The notes: a model not told the origin generated them from the sequence alone. A DNA stretch of 17,681 nt from Myxococcales bacterium (GCA_027005175.1 JALTMC010000326.1:1-17681); one strand, 5' to 3'; positions 1-7,905 are shown, counted from the stretch's first letter. Numbers and translations: made by a program.

Positions 1-23
1 AACTCAAAGAAATTTGTTTCCGA

Positions 24-125
24 CCTTCAATGAGTTATAGTTTGACTCAAAATCTCAGGATTTTACAGGGGTCCCTTTTTGTGGTCCCTGTTTTTTCCTT
101 CAATGAGTTATAGTTTGACTCAAAA
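24..125. repeat. Two 29-bp direct repeats flanking a terminator
   Basis: Identical 29-bp copies lie at 24-52 and 97-125 and share the core GAGTTATAGTTTGACTCAAA. The start-to-start distance is 73 bp. A third, diverged copy starts near 132 (TGTGTTATAGTCCGATTCAA), only 35 bp after the second. The uneven spacing argues against CRISPR. The copies sit between the end of an upstream transcription unit and the start of the gene at 246, so they could be operator sites or short repeats. No function is assigned. Confidence 0.75.
66..96 (+). terminator. Rho-independent terminator of an upstream (+) gene
   Basis: CAGGGGTC at 66-73 pairs with GGTCCCTG at 83-90, with two G-T pairs in the stem, and is followed at once by six T residues at 91-96. 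This is the standard hairpin plus U-tract. It would end a plus-strand gene lying left of the window. It separates the two 29-bp repeat copies. Confidence 0.7.
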
Positions 126-245
126 CTTCAGGCTCAAGTGTGTTATAGTCCGATTCAAGCCCTACTTAGCATACATAGGTGCAGGTACCAAAAGAGAAGT
201 TAGACTTTAGAGTTGGAATACATTTTTTCCCGAAGAGGAATTTAC

Positions 246-2084
246 ATGTCGAAGGATGCCCAAACTCCATTACCATTGACGGCTGCACACGTCTCTCGTG
301 TTCTTGCTCAAATAGACTCGATCGTCGCTCCCAGTCCCCGAGACCTCAACATCCAGGTTCTACGAGCAACAACGAAGTTGCCTGGTGTTAGCAGCACATA
401 CATTGTACAAATGGACACGCAACGCGATGTATACCATCAGGCCTGGTTGGGTCTGGAAGGAGAGCTTCGAGAAGGAGAGGAGGCGACGCTGACAGGAAGT
501 TTGTGGGCAGGCTCCTCAACCTATACATCCCCTCAGATCGAAGGTCTGGCACACCAGATATCCACAGAGCTGCCGTCTCCCACAGCAGCATTGCCCAGCA
601 ATGGCTCCTCTGCAAACGCAGCCCTACCCACACAAAGTGAAACAACGAGCGAGTATACACATCGCTGCATGATCCCACTGCACGAGAAAAAGCCACTTCA
701 TTGGATGGTTGTGTTGCAAAGCGATATCCCCAATCACTTCTCGCAATGGGATGTGGATCTGCTCCATCTTTTAGGAATGCAGCTTCGCCGGATATACCAA
801 ACAGGTAGCACATTATTAAATTTACAAGACAGCCTATCCTATCATCACCAGAGGTTGTCTTTGTTCCCTCCTTCTCTGCTAACGGCACTCCATATGAGCC
901 GCTCTTTCCTGAGCGAAAGCAACCCCATTGTTGCTACAATGCAGCACAATATCGATGCCCTGCGCACATACCAGCAACGCATATCATCGGCGATGGATTA
1001 CTACCTCGACGAGATCAAGCTCTATGCTTCCGAAGAGGCCATTCAACGCATCACAAGCTTTGATCAACGCAATGACATCCCCGATATTCAGGCAGATATG
1101 GATCTCGTACTGCAAGATACATCCTCAGGCCTCTTCCAACTCCGCTACTATCTCAACTTGCTAACAGAGCTGCGCCAAACGAAACCCAATCAAGAGCAGT
1201 TTCAGCTCGCCGCCCTGATACAGCCAGTGATGTCTATGCTCTTTAATAGCAAACACATTCAATTCCAATTGGAGAGCTGCCACAGTGCTCCCCTGTACGG
1301 AAATCGCAGTCGTTTGCAGCAAGCCTTTCTCGTCCTTTTTCTCTCTGTGTTACAACATGTTGACGCCCTCGCATCAACCCCACAAATACATATGGAGACA
1401 GGGGAAGAAGGAGATGAGATCTACTTCTGTATCCACTACCCCACGGCCTCTGAGATCAAACTGTCAAGTGCCTCCAACGAGGAAGAATACCTCTTTGTCA
1501 AACAGGTCTTTGAAGAGCACCAAGGCAGCCTAAATATAGCCACCCAAGACAATGAGGTCACACTCACGTTGTACCTACCTATTATGTTTGAGGAGAACAA
1601 CTTCCTCGAACAAACAGACAACGGAACCCCTCATAGCTTCGAACAGGTGGGACCACTTGAATTGCCTGCTATCGAAAGCACAGACTCACTCCACAACCTC
1701 TCAACCTCCAACTTCAACTCTGTGATCATCCTCAGCAGCGATATGATCTACGCTCGTTCCATGAGGCGTGCCCTGCAACGTCAATTTGATGTCTTTCTCG
1801 CTCCTTCTATCCATGAAGCGATGGACCTCTTAAGTGCCCACCCCGACTTTGCCATGGTGCTGTGCGATTTAGAAGCGAGTGTGGAAGATACCTTCGAAAT
1901 ACTCGATGAGATCCAATCAAGAGATCCTTCCCTCGCACAATATGTCTGCTTTCTCCTCGGCGATTCCCCAACCCCATCCACCCTCGACTTTGCCCGCCGA
2001 CTCACCACTCGATGTTGTGATCGACACGGATCTGTCGAGACCATCCAACGCTTCATCAATCGCCACCGCAGGCTCTCATGTTGA
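246..2084 (+). CDS. GAF / degenerate histidine kinase / degenerate receiver hybrid protein
   Basis: The protein has 612 aa and is soluble, with no signal peptide or membrane segment. The ATG at 246 was chosen because GAGG at 235-238 lies 7 bp upstream; a TTG 11 codons earlier has no such site. Residues about 25-200 look like a GAF sensor fold with a Ser/Ala/Pro-rich insert. About 200-330 is helical with no H-box histidine visible. About 350-465 resembles a HATPase domain (YGNRSRLQQAF, then GSLNIA and TLYLP), but the N-box asparagine and a clear DxGxG motif are missing. The C-terminal 120 residues resemble a receiver domain with the acceptor Asp at residue 541 (MVLCDLE), while the usual acidic pair and the conserved Lys are replaced. 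It may be a regulatory pseudokinase acting by binding rather than phosphotransfer. The partner is unknown, and no response-regulator gene is adjacent. Family assignment is by reading only. Confidence 0.75.
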   Translation: MSKDAQTPLPLTAAHVSRVLAQIDSIVAPSPRDLNIQVLRATTKLPGVSSTYIVQMDTQRDVYHQAWLGLEGELREGEEATLTGSLWAGSSTYTSPQIEGLAHQISTELPSPTAALPSNGSSANAALPTQSETTSEYTHRCMIPLHEKKPLHWMVVLQSDIPNHFSQWDVDLLHLLGMQLRRIYQTGSTLLNLQDSLSYHHQRLSLFPPSLLTALHMSRSFLSESNPIVATMQHNIDALRTYQQRISSAMDYYLDEIKLYASEEAIQRITSFDQRNDIPDIQADMDLVLQDTSSGLFQLRYYLNLLTELRQTKPNQEQFQLAALIQPVMSMLFNSKHIQFQLESCHSAPLYGNRSRLQQAFLVLFLSVLQHVDALASTPQIHMETGEEGDEIYFCIHYPTASEIKLSSASNEEEYLFVKQVFEEHQGSLNIATQDNEVTLTLYLPIMFEENNFLEQTDNGTPHSFEQVGPLELPAIESTDSLHNLSTSNFNSVIILSSDMIYARSMRRALQRQFDVFLAPSIHEAMDLLSAHPDFAMVLCDLEASVEDTFEILDEIQSRDPSLAQYVCFLLGDSPTPSTLDFARRLTTRCCDRHGSVETIQRFINRHRRLSC

Positions 2085-2547
2085 ATGGACAAGACCCACC
2101 CAATAAGACACGAATGGAGAACAAGAAAGGTTACAGTATCAAGAACCAACCTACAAACGGGTAACCTTCAAGAGTTCTGTGTCCACTTCACAAGAAACTC
2201 GAACCAACTTATATCTTCCAGCCAGAACAGTATTCCGAATTGTCACAACAAACCATCCATCACAGATCATCTGTAATTTCATACAAGTAGAGTAGATCAA
2301 CATCCTACCACAAAAGAAGTCAGTGAGAACAATCCATGGTAAAACATAAATAATCTTCTGCTATTCGTGTCCCATTCGTAGATCTCAAAAAGTTTGAGAT
2401 TCTTAAAAATCAAGAATCCCCAACAATCCTCGATGACTTCTAAAAACCTAGATACACACCCTTTTTTGAGATTCGTGTAAACACCTGAACTGCAAGAAGA
2501 ATCTGAGAATGTGTACCCAGGCACTGTCAAAGTCGGGTCGAAAGAGC
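2085..2547. other. Gene-free interval between convergent genes
   Basis: This 463-bp interval separates the ends of two convergent genes. I see no convincing coding frame with a ribosome-binding site. It is AT-richer than its surroundings. It holds an 8-bp inverted repeat (AAGGTTAC at 2127-2134, GTAACCTT at 2161-2168) with a 26-bp loop, the paired hairpins at 2382-2418, and repeated short GACACGAAT/ATTCGTGTC words at 2107-2115 and 2363-2371. No canonical T-tract terminator was seen for either flanking gene. Confidence 0.6.
2382..2418. other. Two adjoining hairpins sharing bases
   Basis: ATCTCAAA at 2382-2389 pairs perfectly with TTTGAGAT at 2393-2400 across a 3-nt loop. GATTCTT at 2398-2404 pairs with AAGAATC at 2412-2418 across 7 nt. 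The two stems share 2398-2400, so they compete at their junction. They lie about 130 nt past the stop of the minus-strand glycosyltransferase gene. They may be 3' end signals of that transcript, but neither is followed by a T-tract. Confidence 0.5.
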
Positions 2548-4959
2548 CTACCTTTGGCTTGGACGTGATGTAGAAACGCCATACTGTTTCGTGCGCTTCT
2601 GGGTGTGTTTCTTCGTTTGAAAGAGCTTCTTCTTGTCATGTGTAAGAGAAGGCTTCCTTCGCTTGCGCCGACTCTTGTAGTGATTCCTTCGCTTGCGTCG
2701 GCTCTTGTAGTGATTCCTTCGCTTGCGTTTCTTCTTATAGCGATTCCTCCGCTTGCGACGGCGTTTGCGACGGCGTCTCTCATTCCAATCATCATATCTC
2801 TTTCGGGTGCGGCTATCCAGTTTGAGTTGGTAATTACTTTGAGTCTCGTTTGGTGGTTTCGGGAGTAACTTCACAAGCCTGTATTTGTTGTTGCTCCTGT
2901 CGATCACTCGCAAGCGTTTGGCATCATAGTACCCAACCGCTCGACGAAGTTCCTTCATACGTGTCGCTTCGATGAGAAAGTATACAGGTCGCCCCGGTTT
3001 GCGATAACGAGTTAAGGCGTCATACATCCGACCGTAAGACTTCTTCCCCATAATCTGGATGTCTCTGTTGCGAGAATAAAACTTCTCCCCACGCCAATTC
3101 ATTCGGAACGCAAACAAAGGCTCATCCGGTACTTTCTCTTGCAGCGCATCGGCCAATGGGTTCTTGAGAAGCCTTCGCCACAGAGGGCTGTCTTTCTTCA
3201 AAGTCTCAAAGAGACCGCGTTGACTCCAATGGTTCGCCAATGTAGGCATCCAGTGTTGGGCATTCAGGCCAGACCAAAGAATAGCAACCACAGCCAAGCC
3301 GCCAACGACCGTCCGTCGATGAAAGAATTTAAGAAAGCTGACCAGATAAAAAGCAAACGCAGTGAAGGTCAGAAATGCCATCGTATTATGCATCGCAAAA
3401 GGAGCCACAGGACGTTTCATAAAGATGGTGATTAAGCCGGGAATTTTGATTTGGGAGAAGTGCCATGCATTGCCAAAAAGATACATCCCATCGGACCAGG
3501 GATAAGGACGAGAGTATTTGTAAACAAACATGTTGATAAGATGGTGTGGATTCCGCAAGACATCGCGCACCACCACAAGAAAGACCACTCCTGCAAGTAG
3601 GATGGCGAGGTCATACAGTGGATTGCGCTCTTCCTTCAGAAACCTATCGAGCCAGATCCCCACCAAGATCCCGCTAATCGGGACAAGAGGAAAGACATAG
3701 TGATGAAACTTCGTCTGAGAGAAGGAAAAGAACAAAAACAAGAAAAACCACCACGCAAAAAGAAAGCGGTGCAGTCGTTCATGCAAGTCAGGATAGGCTC
3801 GTTTCCAACGCCCGATAGAGACGGCAGCGATCGGTACGATACCAACCCAGACCCCCATGGCGTAGCCCAGTTGGCGGATAAAATAAGCAAAGTGACCGCT
3901 CCCTCCATGCACACCGCGAAACAGTCGGTAGAAGTTGTCGTGAAGGATGAAGCGTTTAAAGAAAGTCTTTCCATCGTCGATGTTTCGCCCGGGAAAGGTC
4001 AACATGTGAAGATACCAGGGAAGCGCAATGGCAAAGGTAACAAGAAGGCCCGTAAACAAGCGCATACGAAGCAGCAGACGCCAATCGTTGGTCAAGAGGA
4101 TATAACCAACAATCGCGACTCCAACAAGCCCAGCCCCGAGCAAACCTTTCGCGAGCAGGGCCAGGCCTAAGAGAGCATAAAACAGGTAGAGAAAAGGTAG
4201 ATGAAGCCGGGGAAGCTCGCCTTTTTCCATGGCAGTTTCTCGCTCCTCCCGCCGCCCAAAGAGAGCCAGCGCCAGGAAGCCAAGAGCCATGGTGACATAG
4301 GTAGTCACGAGGATATCAGGGATCGATTGACGCCCTAAGAACACCGTCAGTGGGGCTGTTCCGACAGCGATAGCAGAGATCAAGCCAGCACGTTGTGTGA
4401 ACAGTCGAGAGATAAAAAAGTAAACAGACCAGATCAGCAAAATGGCGTGAAGTACAAATGGCAATCGAATGGCCCATTCGTGCACACCAAAGATGGACAT
4501 GGAAGCAGCCATATACCAAAACATCAAGATCGGTTTGCTGAGGAAATAAGCATAAGACCAGAATGGATGAAGCCAGTCTTTGCGAACCACCATCATCCGG
4601 GCTGCCTCTGCATAATGAGGCTCCCAACAATCCCACAAACCAAAGTTGAGATTGGGCAGATACACAAAGGCTGCACCCAGAATTAAGAAGAGCTGAATCA
4701 ACCCGTCTCGGTGCCCGTCTCCAGTGGTGCTTGAGGCTCCTGACCACCACTCCTTAAAGCCCAAACGTCCGCCGTCCGAGAGAGGAGGAGGAGCAACCTC
4801 TGTATCCGAGGCATCGGACTCTACAGATACTTCAGAGCACTGCTCTGTAGGTGCTTGCTCCATGGAGTCGATACCACTCCCCGCGTTCTCCGTCACCCCA
4901 GGGCTTTTATCGCCTGTTTCTTGTCTCTTTTTTGCTGCTTCTTGTTTCTTACTGGTCAT
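2548..4959 (-). CDS. ArnT/PMT-family integral-membrane glycosyltransferase with polybasic C-terminal repeat tail
   Basis: The protein has 803 aa from the ATG at 4959. A GTG at 5022, in frame and 12 bp from the previous stop, is an alternative; neither has a strong ribosome-binding site. Residues 1-85 are polar. Then come about a dozen hydrophobic segments starting at IQLFLILGAAFVYLPNL. The first outer loop carries LWDCWEPHYAEAAR (D110, E113) and then LSKPILMFWY (K142). This acidic pair followed by a Lys-Pro motif is typical of the ArnT/PMT_2 group, which transfers sugars from polyprenyl phosphate to lipid A or proteins at the periplasmic face. The acceptor here cannot be told. About 100 soluble residues follow the last membrane segment and then a Lys/Arg-rich repeat tail (about 726-768), unlike ordinary family members. 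It probably shares a transcript with the barrel gene upstream. Confidence 0.85.
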   Translation of the reverse strand: MTSKKQEAAKKRQETGDKSPGVTENAGSGIDSMEQAPTEQCSEVSVESDASDTEVAPPPLSDGGRLGFKEWWSGASSTTGDGHRDGLIQLFLILGAAFVYLPNLNFGLWDCWEPHYAEAARMMVVRKDWLHPFWSYAYFLSKPILMFWYMAASMSIFGVHEWAIRLPFVLHAILLIWSVYFFISRLFTQRAGLISAIAVGTAPLTVFLGRQSIPDILVTTYVTMALGFLALALFGRREERETAMEKGELPRLHLPFLYLFYALLGLALLAKGLLGAGLVGVAIVGYILLTNDWRLLLRMRLFTGLLVTFAIALPWYLHMLTFPGRNIDDGKTFFKRFILHDNFYRLFRGVHGGSGHFAYFIRQLGYAMGVWVGIVPIAAVSIGRWKRAYPDLHERLHRFLFAWWFFLFLFFSFSQTKFHHYVFPLVPISGILVGIWLDRFLKEERNPLYDLAILLAGVVFLVVVRDVLRNPHHLINMFVYKYSRPYPWSDGMYLFGNAWHFSQIKIPGLITIFMKRPVAPFAMHNTMAFLTFTAFAFYLVSFLKFFHRRTVVGGLAVVAILWSGLNAQHWMPTLANHWSQRGLFETLKKDSPLWRRLLKNPLADALQEKVPDEPLFAFRMNWRGEKFYSRNRDIQIMGKKSYGRMYDALTRYRKPGRPVYFLIEATRMKELRRAVGYYDAKRLRVIDRSNNKYRLVKLLPKPPNETQSNYQLKLDSRTRKRYDDWNERRRRKRRRKRRNRYKKKRKRRNHYKSRRKRRNHYKSRRKRRKPSLTHDKKKLFQTKKHTQKRTKQYGVSTSRPSQR
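2652..2770 (-). repeat. 30-bp tandem repeats encoding the basic tail
   Basis: Imperfect 30-bp units start at about 2652, 2682, 2712 and 2742, each containing CCTTCGCTTGCG or CCTCCGCTTGCG on the plus strand. On the coding (minus) strand they give a decapeptide of the form KSRRKRRNHY. The 30-bp period keeps the reading frame, so copy number can change without disrupting the gene. Confidence 0.85.
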
Positions 4960-5034
4960 GCCGACTTGTTCTGACTCCCGGAATAAAGAGGTGACTTTCC
5001 TGACCCGCGCAACGGATATCACGAATCATTGAGG

Positions 5035-5628
5035 TTAGAAGGTAACTCCCACACCCAAATGCATAAACTGGATAGCGAATCCGACCCCTACGCCAAACCC
5101 TGTACCAAGGATTTGAAGGTCAAATGAGATCGGCCGCAAAGAAAGAATCAATCGGTTGTTCAAGAGAACCCTGAGATCGGCCCCAAACTGCAGGTCAAAT
5201 CCGACAAAGGCTCCGTTTGCAGAGCCTATCACGAAACCGGGTTGTACAAAGGGTGCAACATAAATGGCCATATGAGCGATGGGAATATCCCACCAAAAAC
5301 GTCCACCAAGAATAAACTCCACAAAGCCTGTTGCGAAGGTGAGGTCCAACACACCTCCAAGCGCAGGACCAGAGGAGGTGCCCGAGAAATGAAATCCGAT
5401 CACGTTCGAAAGGTAGCCGGCCACACTACCATTATTCACAGAGACCACAGGACCAAGCGACCCCTGGTACATGGCAGCACGAGTTCCCGGACGTAAGATC
5501 CGAGGAGTGCTGGCCTCTGCTTCTCCGACCACTCCCCCAACGAAGAGAGTTACGAACAAAAACATTCCTACAAAACGTCGGAGCCACAGCACCTTATTCG
5601 ATATTGTATTTTTATGTGTCATCTTCAT
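5035..5628 (-). CDS. Small outer-membrane beta-barrel protein (hypothetical)
   Basis: The protein has 197 aa. The ATG at 5628 is preferred: AAGAGG lies 9 nt upstream, and a signal peptide follows (RRFVGMFLFVTLFVGGVVG, then cleavage near AEAS). The frame stays open upstream to 5772, but that part only translates the conserved leader element and should not be counted. The mature part alternates hydrophobic and small residues in short strands (GFVEFILGGRFWW, MAIYVAPFVQPGFV, LILSLRPISFDL) and ends in VGVTF. A terminal Phe is the usual BAM recognition signature. About eight strands would fit an OmpA/OmpX-size barrel. The start is inside leader copy A, and the stop lies just before the glycosyltransferase gene, so the two are probably co-transcribed. 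No specific family was recognised; a pore or an assembly partner are both possible. Confidence 0.75.
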   Translation of the reverse strand: MKMTHKNTISNKVLWLRRFVGMFLFVTLFVGGVVGEAEASTPRILRPGTRAAMYQGSLGPVVSVNNGSVAGYLSNVIGFHFSGTSSGPALGGVLDLTFATGFVEFILGGRFWWDIPIAHMAIYVAPFVQPGFVIGSANGAFVGFDLQFGADLRVLLNNRLILSLRPISFDLQILGTGFGVGVGFAIQFMHLGVGVTF

Positions 5629-5720
5629 CAGAAAAAACCTCTTATGTTGTGGGCGTGGAAACCCCCTCCCGTTCGCGGGTCCGGCAGAATCTACAGCGGA
5701 TTGGGTGGGGGTCGTTGACC
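5626..5720 (-). promoter_or_regulatory. Conserved leader element, copy A
   Basis: Read on the minus strand, this is one of three closely related elements. The downstream 67 nt, from GATTCTGCCGG to the start codon, differ from copies B and C at only about 4-5 positions. It contains a short CCCG/CGGG hairpin, a G-rich run that can pair with the C-rich upstream end (CCCCCACCC), TTTCCACGCCCA, the Shine-Dalgarno AAGAGG, a T-run, and the ATG of the barrel gene. Compared with B and C, about 9 nt near its middle are missing. Confidence 0.75.
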
Positions 5721-5817
5721 TCCAATCACTCAGCCAAGAGAACAGCAGGCTTGAACATCGAGTTGCGGTCACGAGTTATACAGTATTTACGAGTAGAATG
5801 CTACGTTTTCAACAGTG

Positions 5818-7524
5818 TTATCGATAAAGTTTCACGATCGAGATATTCGAGAAATAATGGTTGAGGATGGCCCGATATTTGGAGCCCTCTTTGGCTCGAC
5901 CGATCGCGCCATACTGACACATCCCCACACCATGCCCCCATCCACCCCCCGTAAACTGCCACGCAACAATTCTGCCCTCGGAATTCTTCACCTCACGCAC
6001 CACAAACATGCTGCTGTTGAGGTTCGCAAACAAACGTCGGATGCGCAGTTCCCCTCGAATTTTGAGAGAGCGTTTCTGTCCTACAAGCTCGATCACATAA
6101 GCACGACCACTCACCCCACGACGAAGGACTCGAATCGCAGTCACATGACCCAAAGGGTAACGTTGGTTGATACGAGAATTCAGGTATCTAGCCCTTACCG
6201 TCTTTGTCCATCGAAACTTACGACGCGCAAAGGGCGAAGCGGAGCGACAATACGAATGAGGCGGTGAGTGAAGCCACTGCTGGATATTTTGCTCATTGAT
6301 ACCATGTCGAAATGTTGCCGCGACAGTACCGCCATCAAGCTTTCCGCGCAAGGCAGGACGGGGAGAGTTTCGCCATACATTCTCATTGTTCTCGGTGTGA
6401 CCACCACAAACGGAACTATACGAAGCATCTGCTAGCTGGCCATCGCGATCCACCATCACTTCTCCACGAGTGGAGAGCAAGATCTTCTGAATCCGACGAT
6501 GGGCTCGATGCACTCCTGTATAAACTTGGCAATGAGTGTGTGCACAAAACAAGAAGGGGTCGGCATGATGGCGTGTTCCAATCTTGGCCAGGATCTCATT
6601 GCGAGCACAAACGGACTGTGCCTTAAGTGCCTCAACAGGCGCACGCAATGGCATCTCCGCCGCAAGCAAACCCGCCAGATAGGCAGGCATGTCGATGCGA
6701 TTCACAAGGGCCAACCGACCACTTTGATCGACCGCGACAAGCAAAGACCCGAGAAAGGAGCGACGTTTAAATTTATGCCAGGAGTAGCCCCGTCCAAACT
6801 CCACCCGATCCACACGAATGACGCCGTAATTTGAGCGAATTTGAATCAGATCTTTCGAGAACAACGACCGCCCTGCCCCAGAGAGGCGCATCATCGCCTC
6901 GGGACGCTGTTGTACAAAAGTATGCACTTGGACAGGACGCCCCACACGAGCCGCGATACGAGAGGCTTGCAGACGTGCTCGAAAAGCCCTGGAAGCATAG
7001 GAAAGAATCCCCAGCCGACGTCGGTTATCGAACAGCTTGCCACGAACCGCAAAGACACTCCCCGTGTAACTGGATTGGATCGCATACCCCAGTTTCTTCC
7101 ACTGCTTGACCAAGGTGGCCCAACGCCCCCACCGCGAACGACGCAATTCAAACGCAACTAACGCATACCGAACATACGCAGGTCGACCTCGAACAAGAGA
7201 GATCGTATACCGACGCCCTCGGCTCAGGGAGATCGCACGCGGGCTGCCATCCGCTTGATAGATGATGGCAGTGACACGATGAAGAGGCACAAACGACACA
7301 CTCCTCTGCCCCTCCATCACCCCGATGGTAACAGAGGGAACGCCCTTGGCATTGAGAGCAAATCGCGCGCTGTAAAGCTCCTCCACTTCCACCTGCAAAG
7401 ACCGCAGCTTCTGTCGTGGCGTATAATAAGCAGGCGCTGCCTCCGCTCCCCCCCCCCATGCCAGCAAGTCAGTGCAGAGCACAAAGCTGGCAACAACACA
7501 CCGAAAAGAGAACAAACGATTCAT
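5818..7524 (-). CDS. Exported SpoIID/LytB-domain protein (putative peptidoglycan lytic transglycosylase)
   Basis: The protein has 568 aa from the ATG at 7524, with AAGAGG 9 nt upstream inside leader copy B. An earlier in-frame start only translates the leader. Residues 1-29 form a signal peptide ending near AEA. About 60-260 is an Arg-rich domain of unknown fold. About 270-390 is the SpoIID core: YLAGLLAAEMP (E290 aligns with the essential Glu of Bacillus SpoIID), PVEALKAQSVCARNEI, QVYTGV, and ASYSSVCGGHTENNENVW. The family ending GGGWGHGVGMCQYGA lies at about 526-540. SpoIID proteins cut glycan strands that lack stem peptides; here a vegetative wall-remodelling role in the periplasm is inferred, not sporulation. 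Cysteines sit at 305, 327, 332, 373 and 536, more than usual for a periplasmic hydrolase. It lies 190 bp from the barrel gene and probably has its own transcript. Confidence 0.88.
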   Translation of the reverse strand: MNRLFSFRCVVASFVLCTDLLAWGGGAEAAPAYYTPRQKLRSLQVEVEELYSARFALNAKGVPSVTIGVMEGQRSVSFVPLHRVTAIIYQADGSPRAISLSRGRRYTISLVRGRPAYVRYALVAFELRRSRWGRWATLVKQWKKLGYAIQSSYTGSVFAVRGKLFDNRRRLGILSYASRAFRARLQASRIAARVGRPVQVHTFVQQRPEAMMRLSGAGRSLFSKDLIQIRSNYGVIRVDRVEFGRGYSWHKFKRRSFLGSLLVAVDQSGRLALVNRIDMPAYLAGLLAAEMPLRAPVEALKAQSVCARNEILAKIGTRHHADPFLFCAHTHCQVYTGVHRAHRRIQKILLSTRGEVMVDRDGQLADASYSSVCGGHTENNENVWRNSPRPALRGKLDGGTVAATFRHGINEQNIQQWLHSPPHSYCRSASPFARRKFRWTKTVRARYLNSRINQRYPLGHVTAIRVLRRGVSGRAYVIELVGQKRSLKIRGELRIRRLFANLNSSMFVVREVKNSEGRIVAWQFTGGGWGHGVGMCQYGAIGRAKEGSKYRAILNHYFSNISIVKLYR

Positions 7525-7624
7525 CAAAAAAAACCTCTTATGTTGTGGGCGTGGAAACCCCCTCCCGATCGCGGACCCGGCAGAATCAACAGGACGAAGT
7601 TCGGATGGGGTGGGGTCCTTGACC
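7522..7624 (-). promoter_or_regulatory. Conserved leader element, copy B
   Basis: Minus-strand copy upstream of the SpoIID-domain gene. It runs from GGTCAAGGACCCCACCCC through GATTCTGCCGG, the small hairpin, TTTCCACGCCCA and AAGAGG to the gene's ATG. In the hairpin stem the C-G pair of A and C is replaced by a T-G pair, so pairing is kept as a wobble. Spacing from AAGAGG to ATG (9 nt) is the same as in copy A. Confidence 0.75.
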
Positions 7625-7643
7625 ACAATCCTGCCTTGGGTTC

Positions 7644-7794
7644 TTGGTACCTGGTTTCGCGAACCAGCCTGACTCACGGATAAACCCTGACCCGTTGGTA
7701 CTTGGTTTCACGTACCAGCCTGACTCACTGACAAACCCTGACCCGTTGGTACTTGGTTTCGCGTACGAACCGGGCTCACCGACAAACCCTGACC
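7644..7794. repeat. Three tandem 51-bp repeats
   Basis: Units start at 7644, 7695 and 7746 with TTGGTACYTGGTTTC and end with AAACCCTGACC. Each unit contains an inverted repeat, for example CTGGTT/AACCAG at 7651-7667 and TGGTAC/GTACCA in unit 2, so each could fold as a hairpin. They lie upstream of leader copy B in the divergent spacer. On the minus strand the 51-bp period keeps one frame open, but I see no start site that makes this a convincing gene. Confidence 0.85.
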
Positions 7795-7905
7795 AGGTAC
7801 ATTTGTGAGCAAGCTCCTGGCTCCGTGAAAGAGGTACATTTGTGAGCAAGCTCCTGGCTCCGTGAGAAAGAGGTACATTTGTGTCCGGGCTCTGTAAGAA
7901 AGAGC
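7795..7905. repeat. Three tandem 37-39-bp repeats
   Basis: Copies begin at 7795, 7832 and 7871, each starting AGGTACATTTGTG. The first two share GAGCAAGCTCCTGGCTCCGTGA; the third is shortened. They directly abut the 51-bp array, so two different minisatellites are stacked between the SpoIID and MATE genes. The remaining stretch, 7906-8107, shows nothing clear beyond a GTTCG/CGAAC inverted repeat near 8030-8055. Confidence 0.85.

Noticed and set aside
24-160. CRISPR-like array
   Set aside because: Only two exact repeats; spacing is 73 then 35 bp, the intervening sequence holds a terminator, and no cas genes are present.
388-888. 166-codon minus-strand frame opposite the hybrid sensor gene
   Set aside because: It is antisense to a well-supported gene, with no start signal and no family resemblance.
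2085-2276. Small plus-strand frame after the sensor gene
   Set aside because: Polar, featureless peptide without a Shine-Dalgarno; likely chance in a gene-free interval.
2605-2868. Plus-strand hydrophobic repeat peptide
   Set aside because: It is the antisense of the Lys/Arg-rich repeat tail; antisense of Arg/Lys codons gives Leu/Ala/Ser-rich text automatically.
5626-5720. Known c-di-GMP, cobalamin or guanidine riboswitch
   Set aside because: I looked for the conserved core words of these classes in the leader element and did not find them, so no named class is claimed.
5629-5772. Extended N-terminus of the barrel protein
   Set aside because: This segment translates the conserved leader element, as does the same peptide before the SpoIID protein. 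A signal peptide and Shine-Dalgarno sit at the later ATG.
7525-7677. Extended N-terminus of the SpoIID protein
   Set aside because: Same reason: it is leader copy B read as protein, with the signal peptide starting at 7524.
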